Virus record (IMG/VR): IMGVR_UViG_3300030118_002829
Span: 58,721-94,290 of that record
Length of the DNA: 35,570 bases
Source of the DNA: a virus
Strand: one strand, 5' to 3'
The notes beneath the pieces are model-generated. The model had not been told where the DNA came from and did no database searches. It saw nothing but the letters and a program-made list of their open reading frames with translations. How positions within the stretch are numbered: the stretch's first letter is position 1; each line of letters begins with the position of its first letter. Shown one piece after another: positions 12,941-21,168 of this stretch. The translations under genes were made by a program, and so were the position numbers.

Positions 12941-13195
12941 ATGTTGAAAAAAGAATTACAGGAAAAGATAGAAGCATTAGAATTAGATAATGCGGGAATG
13001 AGACAAGTGGCTGAAAGGCTACATGAACAGAATGAAACCTTACAGATGTATGTGAACCAATTAAGAGGTAAACTACAAGAAGTAAGTAGTAACATGGTTA
13101 CATACGAGAGCAGTATGTTGGTCATGACAAGTCGCCTCAAGGAATTGGGCGCATTAATAAGTGAACAAAACATAGAAAATAATAGGAGCGAATAA
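12941..13195 (+). CDS. Coiled-coil protein, 84 aa
   Basis: Start taken at 12941 (MLKKELQEKIEALELDNAGM) because AAAAGGAG is well spaced for it; the ATG at 12932 is too close to it. Heptad-like leucines through residue 60 predict a coiled coil. It resembles small phage structural or regulatory coiled coils only in general form. Confidence 0.6.
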   Translation: MLKKELQEKIEALELDNAGMRQVAERLHEQNETLQMYVNQLRGKLQEVSSNMVTYESSMLVMTSRLKELGALISEQNIENNRSE

Positions 13196-13197
13196 AT

Positions 13198-13401
13198 ATG
13201 AAACTAAGAATTTTGAACGAAACAGGACACACCGAACTTTCAGTAGCGGCTAGTGAAATCGTAGACCACATTAACGAACACGCAACTCATTGGGTCTTCG
13301 TAGATGGTGAGATGATTAGCAGAAGTGACATTAACGCAGTTAATTGGGATGATGTTTCTGATGTTGAACTAGTTCCTGCCATTGTCGGTGGAAACTGTTA
13401 G
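13198..13401 (+). CDS. Ubiquitin-like beta-grasp protein ending GG-NC (PRTRC-C-like)
   Basis: 67 residues: MKLRILNETGHTELSVAASE, an E-helix region, HWVFVDGEMISRSD and a closing strand DVELVPAIVGGNC. The strand-rich pattern with a terminal VPAIVGG is what I know from the PRTRC system protein C and phage ubiquitin-like families. G64-G65 is followed by two extra residues, N66 and C67, so a protease would be needed to expose the diglycine. A JAMM protease and an E1-like enzyme are encoded at 19.8-20.9 kb. The proposed role is covalent tagging or sulfur carriage; the substrate is unknown. The ribosome site is weak (AGGAG 10 nt upstream). Confidence 0.75.
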   Translation: MKLRILNETGHTELSVAASEIVDHINEHATHWVFVDGEMISRSDINAVNWDDVSDVELVPAIVGGNC

Positions 13402-13433
13402 ACGGAAATAATATTCCGCATTCGCTTTCTTTG

Positions 13434-13532
13434 GCGGATTGTGGTGCCTAAAGGCGTAAGTCCTGACGGGGTAACACAGGCTTAATCGAGATTGAATACA
13501 AGTGCGTAGCCTATCTCTCGGCCACAATCTGC
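13434..13532 (+). ncRNA. Structured RNA upstream of ribonucleotide reductase, candidate riboswitch
   Basis: GCGGATTGTGG (13434-13444) pairs with CCACAATCTGC (13522-13532), 11 pairs with one G-T. Inside, GCC-TAAA-GGC, CCTG/CAGG, and AGGCT/AGCCT or CGAGAT/ATCTC can form, some mutually exclusive. The segment GGTGCC...CTGACGGGGTAACA vaguely recalls cobalamin-type aptamers, and the next gene needs adenosylcobalamin. A published nrdJ-associated RNA motif also exists in marine metagenomes. I cannot match either consensus with certainty by eye. Confidence 0.5.
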
Positions 13533-13562
13533 TAGAGATTTGAGATTACAATTTACAAAATC

Positions 13563-13716
13563 GAAAATGTTCCAAGGTGAGAACATTTTTCATAACACAG
13601 AAGGGCATAGTCGTAGTCCTTCACTATTTGACCGTTAAACTTCATATAGTGAAAATTCATGACAAGAAATACCTGTCTTCGTTTGTCCGAAACGGGTGAT
13701 TATGGAGGTTTTAACA
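13563..13716 (+). promoter_or_regulatory. Leader hairpins before the reductase gene
   Basis: AAAATGTTC (13564-13572) pairs with GAACATTTT (13581-13589), followed by a T-run, terminator-like. Then TTCACTAT/ATAGTGAA pair across a 16-nt loop near 13620-13653. The GGAGG ribosome site at 13704-13708 ends the region. With the structured RNA before it, this would fit an aptamer followed by an expression platform. The effector is unknown. Confidence 0.4.
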
Positions 13717-15600
13717 ATGAATAAAGCAAGTGAAATAATGAGTGAAATTACAGTGCATATGAAATACGCTAGGTATCTATCTACTTTGAATAGGAGAGAA
13801 ACTTGGGATGAGTTAGTAACAAGAAATTACAATATGCACGATGAAAAAATAAAGAATTTAGATACTGTTGATGCTGATAAAGAGACATTGAAGAAATGGT
13901 TAGATGATTCTTATCAACTGGTGTATGCTAAGAAAGTATTACCATCAATGAGGAGTTTACAATTTGCGGGAAAGCCTATCGCTTTAAGCCCTAATAGAAT
14001 GTATAATTGTGCATATATGCCAATTGATAATATTGCGGCTTTTCCCGAAGCAATGTTCCTTTTACTTGGAGGCACTGGTGTAGGTTACTCAGTGCAAAAA
14101 CACCATGTTGCGGAATTGCCACCCATTTTTCAACCAATTAAGAAAACAAAAAGATGGAAGATTGGAGACTCAATAGAGGGATGGGCTGATGCGATAAAAG
14201 CATTGATGAAATCATATACCAAAGCAGGTAGTAGGACTATCGTTTTCGATTACTCAGATATTAGACCGAAAGGAGCAAGACTAGTTACTAGTGGAGGTAA
14301 AGCACCTTCCTCTGCCCCATTGGAACAATGCCTAGTAAAGATAAAACACATATTGAGTGATAAGCCAATGGGTAGTAAATTATCTACCATCGAGGTTCAT
14401 GATATTCTTTGTCATATTGCTGATGCGGTATTGGCAGGTGGTATTCGTAGGGCCGCTTTGATTTCTCTATTCAGTGCTGATGATGATAAAATGATTGCTT
14501 GTAAATCGGGCAATTGGTGGGAGTTAAATCCACAAAGAGGTAGAGCAAATAACTCAGCCGTATTACTTAGACACAGAATCACTAAAGATTACTTTATGGA
14601 TTTGTGGAAAAGAATTGAGTTGAGTGGAGCAGGTGAACCTGCGGTTTATCTTTCAAATGACAAAGATTGGGGAACCAATCCTTGTTGTGAGATTGCGCTT
14701 AGACCATTTCAATTTTGTAATCTAACTGAGGTAAATGTTAGTAACATTACATCTCAAGAGGATTTGAATATTAGAGTCCAAGCGGCTTCGTTTATTGGAA
14801 CATTACAAGCGAGTTATACTGACTTCCATTATCTTAGAGATATATGGAGAGAGACAACTGAAAAGGATGCGCTTATTGGCGTATCAATGACAGGTATCGG
14901 CTCTAACAAGTTAGAGGATATGGACTTACAAGAAGCGACAGATATTGTTGTTAATACTAATCAGATGGTTGCTGACCTTCTAGGAATAAACCATGCGGCT
15001 AGAACAACTTGTGTTAAACCTGCGGGAACCACATCATTAGTTGTAGGAACATCTAGTGGTATTCACGCTTACCATAATGATTACTACATTCGTAGAATCA
15101 GAGTAGGAAAGAATGAAGCAATTTACAGTTATCTTATTGATAACCATCCCGAAATGCTTGAGGATGATTATTTTAATCCTACAACCCAAGCAGTTATTTC
15201 AGTCCCACAGAAGGCTCCTAAAGGGGCTATTCTGAGAACCGAATCTCCAATTGATTTGCTGAATCGTGTGAAACATGTCTCTGAAAACTGGGTAAAAACA
15301 GGACACAACAACGGGCAGAATACACATAATGTTTCAGCAACGGTATCTATTAAGAAAGATGAATGGGAGACAGTCGGTAAATGGATGTGGGATAACAAAG
15401 AATCCTATAATGGATTATCGGTTTTACCTTATGATGGTGGAACATATGTTCAAGCACCATTTGAAGATTGCACCGAGTATAAATACAAAAAGATGATGAA
15501 GACATTATCTGAAGTAGACCTCACTAAAGTTATTGAGTGGGATGACAACACTAACCTTACAGGAGAACTTGCGTGTGCAGGTGGACAGTGTGAGATATGA
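13717..15600 (+). CDS. Adenosylcobalamin-dependent ribonucleotide reductase, class II monomeric type
   Basis: Reduces ribonucleoside triphosphates to deoxy forms, using coenzyme B12 to make a thiyl radical. Start at 13717 (MNKASEIMSEI), 8 nt after GGAGG; an earlier in-frame ATG is poorly placed. 627 residues, the RTPR-type size. Landmarks: C98 in MYNCAYMP and C334 in FQFCNLTEV (substrate-reducing pair), N321-P-C323-C-E325 (thiyl C323 and acid/base residues), GEPAVYLSN, and the C-terminal shuttle cysteines C620 and C625 in LACAGGQCEI. All key residues are present. Class II enzymes need no oxygen and are common in marine viruses. Confidence 0.95.
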   Translation: MNKASEIMSEITVHMKYARYLSTLNRRETWDELVTRNYNMHDEKIKNLDTVDADKETLKKWLDDSYQLVYAKKVLPSMRSLQFAGKPIALSPNRMYNCAYMPIDNIAAFPEAMFLLLGGTGVGYSVQKHHVAELPPIFQPIKKTKRWKIGDSIEGWADAIKALMKSYTKAGSRTIVFDYSDIRPKGARLVTSGGKAPSSAPLEQCLVKIKHILSDKPMGSKLSTIEVHDILCHIADAVLAGGIRRAALISLFSADDDKMIACKSGNWWELNPQRGRANNSAVLLRHRITKDYFMDLWKRIELSGAGEPAVYLSNDKDWGTNPCCEIALRPFQFCNLTEVNVSNITSQEDLNIRVQAASFIGTLQASYTDFHYLRDIWRETTEKDALIGVSMTGIGSNKLEDMDLQEATDIVVNTNQMVADLLGINHAARTTCVKPAGTTSLVVGTSSGIHAYHNDYYIRRIRVGKNEAIYSYLIDNHPEMLEDDYFNPTTQAVISVPQKAPKGAILRTESPIDLLNRVKHVSENWVKTGHNNGQNTHNVSATVSIKKDEWETVGKWMWDNKESYNGLSVLPYDGGTYVQAPFEDCTEYKYKKMMKTLSEVDLTKVIEWDDNTNLTGELACAGGQCEI

Positions 15601-15905
15601 CAATTTTCAAAGATATATATGAATTAAAAATGTGCGTTCTTGAAATGGAAGAATATTTCCCAAACGAGTATCATTCCATTTTAGGAGAAATAGAAAGAAT
15701 AAAACAATTAGACTTAGACGACAAGACTAAACAGAATATCTGTAATGGTGAATTAAGGAAAGTCCTAATAAAGAATAAAGTAACCCCTAGTTATAAGATA
15801 GTTGAATGGCTCTCAGAGAGGAGAGAAGAATACTTAGATAGACTGGCTTATTTCCAGAGGGAAAATGAATGGAAGAAGAAGAAACTCACTTCAAATACCG
15901 ATTAA
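15597..15905 (+). CDS. Unknown 102-aa helical protein
   Basis: Starts MTIFKDIYELKMCVLEMEEY, overlapping the reductase stop by 4 nt. Predominantly helical and charged, with a basic end (KNKVTPSYKIVEW, then EWKKKKLTS). Being coupled to the reductase could imply a linked role, but no motif such as a glutaredoxin CxxC is present. Confidence 0.65.
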   Translation: MTIFKDIYELKMCVLEMEEYFPNEYHSILGEIERIKQLDLDDKTKQNICNGELRKVLIKNKVTPSYKIVEWLSERREEYLDRLAYFQRENEWKKKKLTSNTD

Positions 15906-16048
15906 GCATTTGTAAAGCGAATGGTAGCGTATGGATGGAGGAGTTTGATAATATAACTTCCATATTAGAAGAAATAAAAGGGCTACTTCTTAAACATCCA
16001 CACCTTGTTGTCTCTAGACAAAAGGTAGTTGATAGAAATGAAAGATAA
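15869..16048 (+). CDS. Unknown 59-aa protein
   Basis: MEEEETHFKYRLSICKANGS begins 37 nt inside the previous gene in another frame and ends by overlapping the next small gene. Continuous start-stop overlaps and locally coding-like codon use support it; the ribosome site (AGAGGG) is modest. No family recognised. Confidence 0.45.
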   Translation: MEEEETHFKYRLSICKANGSVWMEEFDNITSILEEIKGLLLKHPHLVVSRQKVVDRNER

Positions 16049-16190
16049 CCCCGATTATACAAAAGACAGAAAAGGAAATTCGATAGCAACTCGTTGTCGA
16101 ATATGCGGTGGTCAATTGACACACCCAAATGAAATAAAAGCCGAAATGCACGATAGATGTGTTAAGGCTTACAAGAGCAAAATAAGGTGA
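16038..16190 (+). CDS. 50-aa zinc-ribbon microprotein
   Basis: MKDNPDYTKDRKGNSIATRC continues RICGGQLTHPNE, with a later HDRCVKAYK. CxxC plus a downstream His/Cys pair suggests a small zinc finger. It ends just before the next gene, and its last codons AAAATAAGGTGA supply the ribosome site for the gene at 16196. Confidence 0.55.
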   Translation: MKDNPDYTKDRKGNSIATRCRICGGQLTHPNEIKAEMHDRCVKAYKSKIR

Positions 16191-16195
16191 TTAAG

Positions 16196-17446
16196 ATGCC
16201 CGAACTATTATTACAAAGAGCAGACGACTCAGGAAAATACGATTCTACATTAGTTAGATTTCAAGGAGAGACTACATATACATCTGTAACGCTTTATCCA
16301 AGACAATATCGTAATACAAATAATCCAATGATGGAAGCGATAAAGAATTGGCTAACAGGTAAATTACAGATTAGTAGGAGAAATCTCTACAGGAAATCTT
16401 GGTATAATAATACCAATAACTCTAGGGGATATTATACTCCTAGAGCATCAGAAGAAGAAAAGGAACAACCCAAAGCCGTAGAGTTTTCCCATGTCATTAC
16501 TATTGGTGAAGAAGGATTCATGGTTTATTTCAACAAGAAAGGAACAAGATATTTCATCAATGGTATCATGGGTAATAAGTCAGTATTGATTGCGGCATTA
16601 GCGAGAACAATATTCAAATCGTGTTTTACAGATGATGCTATCGAGTTAGAAAACTTCTTGATTAAACATATTCAATTGCCCGAAAATGTATTTTATGCAA
16701 TTGAGAATCGTGCGCCTTATTATTTCCATCTAGATAGAGGAGATGGTCAATCAGCAAAGAGAATCGAATGTAGATTGAAAGTTAGACTGATTGCCGACAA
16801 TAAGGTAGCAATTGAAGTATCGGATGGTATTTGGGGAGAGATGACTGTAAGGCAAATGAATACTTACATGAATACTTATCTCAAAAAGAAAAGACAGGGG
16901 ACTTGGGCTAATCTAAGTCCGTCTGAGTTATGGGAGAAAGTAATGAAAAGATACCCGACAGAAAGTGAAGAACACTTGATGGTTGCTTTCCTTCATCAAA
17001 ATAGAACATCTAAAGTTGTTAAAGAAAGAGCAAGAGATTTGATGGTTCACATGGAATCTCGTTATCCCGACAGAATCAAGATTAATTGGGGTTCACCCGA
17101 TAAAATGTTAGATGTTTCAGAGAAGCCTACTATCATGTATGTGCATGGTAAATGTGCTGATTGGAAACTAACTGATAGAGGATTAAAATCTCAAGGGCAA
17201 CAGAATGTCTCTACTTTCGTTTATGTTTGTGATACAGACGGTTCAAACGGAACATGGCAAGGCCCAATTTGTGTAGATAACTTAGATAACAAATCACCGA
17301 CAGGCGACCAATTTGTTACAAGAGCATTGGGATTATTGAATGATAATCTGTTGGTCGAAAGGGTATCAACTATCAAGGGAAGATTAAATAGTAGACATAA
17401 AGTAGGTCAGACCGACCAAAGAATTTCGCTTTTCCAGCAGGAATAG
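16196..17446 (+). CDS. Unknown 416-aa protein
   Basis: Start at ATG 16196 (MPELLLQRADDSGKYDSTLV), 7 nt after AAGGTGA; a GTG at 16187 is possible. Mixed alpha/beta and soluble, with basic patches (KLQISRRNLYRKSWYNN; LKKKRQGTW). There is a helical SPSELWEKVMKRYPTES section near 240 and a C-terminal half rich in Asp/Gly turns. No catalytic signature is visible. Its place before TFB in the same run and its size suggest a core, not accessory, virus gene. Function unknown. Confidence 0.75.
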   Translation: MPELLLQRADDSGKYDSTLVRFQGETTYTSVTLYPRQYRNTNNPMMEAIKNWLTGKLQISRRNLYRKSWYNNTNNSRGYYTPRASEEEKEQPKAVEFSHVITIGEEGFMVYFNKKGTRYFINGIMGNKSVLIAALARTIFKSCFTDDAIELENFLIKHIQLPENVFYAIENRAPYYFHLDRGDGQSAKRIECRLKVRLIADNKVAIEVSDGIWGEMTVRQMNTYMNTYLKKKRQGTWANLSPSELWEKVMKRYPTESEEHLMVAFLHQNRTSKVVKERARDLMVHMESRYPDRIKINWGSPDKMLDVSEKPTIMYVHGKCADWKLTDRGLKSQGQQNVSTFVYVCDTDGSNGTWQGPICVDNLDNKSPTGDQFVTRALGLLNDNLLVERVSTIKGRLNSRHKVGQTDQRISLFQQE

Positions 17447-17480
17447 AGAAAAGAAACGGTCATCCTACGGGGTGACAAAA

Positions 17481-18347
17481 ATGAAATGCAAAGAATGTAA
17501 TGGTAAAATCGTAGATATTGACGGAGAATTATCTTGTGAAGTATGTGGTGTTGTTCATAGTATATCTTTAGAGCCACCAAGACCTCAAGCCATCAAAAAT
17601 CAAAACTCTCATGAGTTTCTTAATCATGAAAATGATAATGCCTATGGTTTAGGTAGTATCATTGGTCCCGAAAATTTCAAGGGAGCATCAAGATTGAGAA
17701 GATTGGCTAGTAGACAAAGTGGAGAGGATAGAAAAATGAAAAAAGCCATGTTTTTCATAAATATCGTCAAATCTGAATTTGGATTACAAAACTCTGCCAA
17801 ATTAGATATGAGGAATTATTATTCTACTTTATCATCTAAGGGAATTTTCACTTCTAAAATGTCCTATGAAGAAAGGGCGGCTTCTATTGGTTATATTACA
17901 ATCAAGGAATATGGTTATGGCTATACTCTCAAAGAAATGTGTAAAACATTAGATGTTCCTATGAAAAGAGTAGGAAGAAATGCTAGATTGTATGCTAGAC
18001 ATTTAGGTAAGTCTCATGTTTTTGCTATGGCCAATCCCGAAGGGATGATTGAAAAGTATTGTTCAAGGATTACCGAGAATAGAAAGTTTATGAATGATAT
18101 TCTCAATATGTATCACTATCTAGATAATATAGTTAGTAGCCATCCTTCAACCCATTACTTAGCAGGTATTACTTATTTTGTCGAAGGACTAAAGATGCAA
18201 AAGGAACATACGAGAAAACAAATCGCTGAAGCATTTGAAACAAATCCTAGAAGAATAACGGAAGTCATTAAAAGAATAAAGAATATGCTAAATATCAAAG
18301 ATACTTTTGGTTTAACAGTTGAAGATATATTGGAGGGAGTTAGATGA
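17481..18347 (+). CDS. Transcription initiation factor TFB (TFIIB-like)
   Basis: Bridges TBP-bound promoters to archaeal RNA polymerase. Start at ATG 17481; an upstream GTG at 17472 lies inside the GGGGTGA ribosome site. 288 residues, close to the usual archaeal 300. The N-terminal zinc ribbon is canonical: C3xxC6 and C19xxC22 (MKCKECNGK, SCEVCGVV). A linker follows, with RLRRLASRQSGEDRKM in place of the B-reader region, then two cyclin-like helical repeats; the second contains ITYFVEGLKMQKEHTRKQIAEAF and a final recognition helix region. The repeats look divergent, so promoter preference may differ from that of host TFBs. A viral TFB could redirect transcription. Confidence 0.88.
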   Translation: MKCKECNGKIVDIDGELSCEVCGVVHSISLEPPRPQAIKNQNSHEFLNHENDNAYGLGSIIGPENFKGASRLRRLASRQSGEDRKMKKAMFFINIVKSEFGLQNSAKLDMRNYYSTLSSKGIFTSKMSYEERAASIGYITIKEYGYGYTLKEMCKTLDVPMKRVGRNARLYARHLGKSHVFAMANPEGMIEKYCSRITENRKFMNDILNMYHYLDNIVSSHPSTHYLAGITYFVEGLKMQKEHTRKQIAEAFETNPRRITEVIKRIKNMLNIKDTFGLTVEDILEGVR

Positions 18348-18628
18348 ATTACATGTTAATAATCAATGATGAATTATCAGAATGGGCTAATCAAATACAT
18401 AACCCCAAGGTGATAGCGAGTCTAATAATTTTAGAGGATGTATCAGCGTCATATAAAATTATGAATCATTATTATAAACAAGGATGGAATGTTTTACCTA
18501 ATAATACAGTAAAAGTATTTCCAAGTTTAATTAATCTAAAGATTAAACATCCACAAACGGATGTTATTGAAGGTAAACTAAACATAGAAGAATTTCTGTA
18601 TATGCTAGAATTGATGGAGGAGTATTGA
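18344..18628 (+). CDS. Unknown 94-aa protein
   Basis: Starts MNYMLIINDELSEWANQIHN, overlapping the TFB stop by 4 nt, with GGAGGG upstream. Mixed alpha/beta (VIASLIILEDVSASYKIMNH; TVKVFPSLINLKIKHP). No family recognised. The coupling to TFB may be functional. Confidence 0.65.
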   Translation: MNYMLIINDELSEWANQIHNPKVIASLIILEDVSASYKIMNHYYKQGWNVLPNNTVKVFPSLINLKIKHPQTDVIEGKLNIEEFLYMLELMEEY

Positions 18629-18750
18629 TGAAAATATTAATTGTAATCATACTCATGATAGGGTTGTATATCTTAGGTAAATTCCTTTATCCCGATATAC
18701 CACAAAGACCTATCCAACAAGAATTAATTAAATGGGAGGAGGAACAATGA
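18628..18750 (+). CDS. 40-aa single-pass membrane microprotein
   Basis: MKILIVIILMIGLYILGKFL is one hydrophobic helix, followed by a proline-rich turn (YPDIPQRP) and an acidic cytoplasm-like tail. Coupled by overlap to both neighbours. It could be a small membrane regulator, or part of a lysis or exit function; nothing specific shows which. Confidence 0.6.
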   Translation: MKILIVIILMIGLYILGKFLYPDIPQRPIQQELIKWEEEQ

Positions 18751-18989
18751 GAGCAAAAAGCACTATTCATGTAGAATACGAAGTATGTAGAGCGATACTA
18801 GAATCACCCGAATTGGCAGTAGTAATAGGTCAAGTCAAATCAAGGTTAGTCCCTATGGGAGATGATGTTGCAGAAAAAAGATTCAATGTGGGAACAAAGA
18901 GTTTATCACAACTCTTACAGAATATAGTTGATAGAAGATTACATCGAATACCTAAAGACCATCCCGATTACACACCAAAGGGTGATTAG
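18747..18989 (+). CDS. Unknown 80-aa protein
   Basis: Start at 18747 (MRAKSTIHVEYEVCRAILES) since AGGAGG precedes it by 5 nt; an earlier ATG at 18732 lies in the membrane gene. Short alpha/beta fold with a basic end (DRRLHRIPKDHPDYTPKGD). No family recognised. Confidence 0.65.
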   Translation: MRAKSTIHVEYEVCRAILESPELAVVIGQVKSRLVPMGDDVAEKRFNVGTKSLSQLLQNIVDRRLHRIPKDHPDYTPKGD

Positions 18990-19304
18990 ATGGATAAAGA
19001 GGACTTAGGTTCTCTTAGGAAAGAATGGAATGAAACTGTGAGAGCAAAAATGCTCAGAGAGATATTCCCTAATGCTCCTAAGAGAAGTAAATGTAGGATA
19101 TGTAAAGTCTCTTATCCTAACTCGATATTGAACGGTAGTAGCATTGCTCATTCAATGTGTCCCGAATGTATCAATGCAAGAATAGGAAATAAGAGACTAA
19201 AGAAAATGAAAGAAAAGCCCAACAAAGTTATTGAGGCTAAACCAATGGAAATCAAAGAAGAAGATTTGATGACATTGAAAGAATATTTGGAGATGAAAAT
19301 ATGA
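18990..19304 (+). CDS. 104-aa zinc-finger protein
   Basis: MDKEDLGSLRKEWNETVRAK helix, then CRICKVSYPN and about 20 residues later MCPEC: a CxxC...CxxC zinc ribbon in residues 34-60. The remainder is a basic stretch (RIGNKRLKKMKEKPNKV) and an acidic helix. Probable nucleic-acid- or protein-binding factor. Coupled to the next gene by ATGA. Confidence 0.65.
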   Translation: MDKEDLGSLRKEWNETVRAKMLREIFPNAPKRSKCRICKVSYPNSILNGSSIAHSMCPECINARIGNKRLKKMKEKPNKVIEAKPMEIKEEDLMTLKEYLEMKI

Positions 19305-19579
19305 CATTTGGATATAATGATGGAACGATAGAATGCGCCATGTGTGGTTGCAAGATGAAAGAATGGGAGAGTAATAATCCTCAACCTCTATTATCTGATT
19401 TTGAAGATAGGGTATGTAGAGATTGTAACGATTATGTTACTGCCTCTAGGATTATCCTTAGAGGTATGGATGAAGAAACGCTAAGACATACTTGTAATAT
19501 TATTGTAGGTATTATTAGTATGGCTTCGGGATTAAAAAGAAGTCGAGAACATTGGCTAAAGAAAATGGAGGAGGAATGA
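19301..19579 (+). CDS. 92-aa zinc-finger protein
   Basis: MTFGYNDGTIECAMCGCKMK starts a CxxC site completed by VCRDC near residue 45. The second half is helical, with ILRGMDEETLRHTCNIIVG. Follows another zinc protein in an overlapping run. Function unknown. Confidence 0.65.
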   Translation: MTFGYNDGTIECAMCGCKMKEWESNNPQPLLSDFEDRVCRDCNDYVTASRIILRGMDEETLRHTCNIIVGIISMASGLKRSREHWLKKMEEE

Positions 19580-19839
19580 ATATGGTTAGTAGAGAAGAAT
19601 GGATAAGAAAAGCAGAAGCCGTTGGTAGATTCGGTTCAAATGCCGCAACATCAGAAAAAGGAGCATACGAGGGTATGCCGTTATTGTATCAAGCACTAGG
19701 ATGCTTTGATAACTTTGATGATTCTCATCGTAAGGCCGTGTTATCATTAGTAACACAATGGGCTAATCGAGAAGGCACAGGACTATGGAGTTTAGTAACA
19801 GATATGCGTGTTGCACACAATAAAGCAAAGGAGGAATAA
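19576..19839 (+). CDS. Unknown 87-aa protein
   Basis: Two starts are possible: ATG 19576 (overlapping the previous stop) or ATG 19582 (MVSREEWIRKAEAVG), which has better spacing from GGAGGAGG. Helical; ends in AHNKAKEE. It lies directly before the E1-like gene. No family recognised. Confidence 0.65.
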   Translation: MNMVSREEWIRKAEAVGRFGSNAATSEKGAYEGMPLLYQALGCFDNFDDSHRKAVLSLVTQWANREGTGLWSLVTDMRVAHNKAKEE

Positions 19840-19841
19840 AT

Positions 19842-20405
19842 ATGAAAAGAAAAGTAATGATTATAGGAACAGGTGGAATTGGAAGTTTTCTAATCCCTCT
19901 TTTAGATAAGACGGGATTGTATAAGATTACGGCACATGACCCCGATATTGTAGAAAAGAAGAATATACCTTATCAGAATTTTGAATTAAACGAGATTGAT
20001 GATAAGAAAGTATTTGCTATGAAGAATAGATACAAGTCAGTGGCTAAGGCTGAACCTTTTTTGGTTCTAACAGAAAAACAAATTCAAGGTTATGACTTAG
20101 TTATCTGTTGTGCGGATAATTTAGATGTAAGAAGGCTACTTTATAGGTCATCAGTTAAATGGTTAGACTTGAGAGCGCAAGGTCGTAATGGTGCTTACAT
20201 TAGTTATCTAACGCCTAAGAACATGTATGATGTTGTGCTTGCAGGACCCGATGGAAGTTTTTCATGTCAAGGAGATAGTTGGAAAGGCAAGAAAGAAGGT
20301 TTGCACTTTACTCATGTAGCAATAGCAGGTATGGCGGCTGAATGGATGCAAAGATGGTTTGTTGATGAGAATGATGTTTCAGATTACAAAGTGGTGAATA
20401 TTTAA
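19842..20405 (+). CDS. E1-like ThiF-family adenylyltransferase
   Basis: 187 residues, a minimal E1/ThiF Rossmann domain that would adenylate the C-terminal glycine of a ubiquitin-like protein. Visible: nucleotide loop G9-T-G-G-I-G14, ribose-binding D33 in AHDPDIVEKKN, N41 and Q45, ADN (91-93) with R97/R98, and C142 in GSFSCQGD as the likely thioester cysteine. It resembles the ThiF member of PRTRC-type sets more than ThiF or MoeB themselves, which are about 240 residues or longer. It overlaps the JAMM gene by 1 nt and probably uses the 67-aa protein encoded at 13198. Confidence 0.85.
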   Translation: MKRKVMIIGTGGIGSFLIPLLDKTGLYKITAHDPDIVEKKNIPYQNFELNEIDDKKVFAMKNRYKSVAKAEPFLVLTEKQIQGYDLVICCADNLDVRRLLYRSSVKWLDLRAQGRNGAYISYLTPKNMYDVVLAGPDGSFSCQGDSWKGKKEGLHFTHVAIAGMAAEWMQRWFVDENDVSDYKVVNI

Positions 20406-20941
20406 TGGATACTAATCAATTAGTAGAGGATTACCTAAAGAATACTCCCCATTATACAAATTCAGAAGATATTGTTGTCTTGACTGATTGGAAAGAAAGA
20501 ATAGAATGGTCCTTTGACCATCCAAAGAAAGCATCGGGATTACTGTCAATCTTCCAAGAGAAAAGAGGTGTTTTCCTTGAAACTATTTGGCAGATGAGTA
20601 TGACTGCTTTTGATAAACCAAGAGAAGTCCAAGTGGTGATAGACAATAACGATAAGTTGTTTATTTCTTTTGGGACATTTTCATTTGTTGAATTTATGGA
20701 AGACCCTGTTGGAATGAAGTTGCCGATTAAATGTTGGATACATACTCATCCTTTCGGTTCAGCGTATTTCAGTGGAACAGATATGAAAACAATCAACACA
20801 TGGAAACCTATCATGATTAGTGCTATCGTTTTAGGAGATGGAGAACATCAAACTTGGATGAACACTTCTTCCAATAAAGCGACACATTATACTTATGCCA
20901 AGAAAAGGCTAGTAGAATTAAATGGAGGAGAAGAAGAATGA
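20405..20941 (+). CDS. JAMM/MPN-type metalloprotease (deubiquitinase-like)
   Basis: 178 residues. The zinc-binding JAMM signature is clear: H113-T-H115-P followed by S123-G-T-D126 in WIHTHPFGSAYFSGTD. The upstream catalytic glutamate is probably E59 or a near neighbour; I cannot fix it by eye. This class removes ubiquitin-like tags or trims their precursors, which suits a partner ending GG-NC. The start overlaps the E1-like stop and the end overlaps GroES, so E1, protease and chaperonins are one transcription unit. Confidence 0.85.
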   Translation: MDTNQLVEDYLKNTPHYTNSEDIVVLTDWKERIEWSFDHPKKASGLLSIFQEKRGVFLETIWQMSMTAFDKPREVQVVIDNNDKLFISFGTFSFVEFMEDPVGMKLPIKCWIHTHPFGSAYFSGTDMKTINTWKPIMISAIVLGDGEHQTWMNTSSNKATHYTYAKKRLVELNGGEEE

Positions 20942-21168
20942 AGTTAGAAGCAATAGGAGAATTTGTAGTATTGAAAGAATCAGAATCAAAGGTTGGTTCA
21001 TTTGTAATGAGTGAAACCCACAAGGGAGAAGTTGTCTCCGTTGGTCCTGATGTAGAAGGAATAGATGTTGGTGATGAGATTTATTATCAACCGAATAAGA
21101 AGATTAAACTCGGTGAATTTTTCGCAGTTCACAAACATGTAATTTGTAGTAAGGTGGTGAAGGAATGA
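20938..21168 (+). CDS. groES: GroES-type co-chaperonin, short form
   Basis: 76 residues against about 95 for bacterial GroES. MKLEAIGEFVVLKESESKVG carries the first strand; FVM in GSFVMSETHKG sits where the IVL mobile-loop motif binds GroEL; GEVVSVGPDVEGIDVGDEIYY matches the core signature of the family; the end is FFAVHKHVICSKVV. The mobile loop is shorter and a roof hairpin seems missing, as in other viral co-chaperonins. Overlaps the protease and the GroEL gene by 4 nt each. Confidence 0.8.
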   Translation: MKLEAIGEFVVLKESESKVGSFVMSETHKGEVVSVGPDVEGIDVGDEIYYQPNKKIKLGEFFAVHKHVICSKVVKE

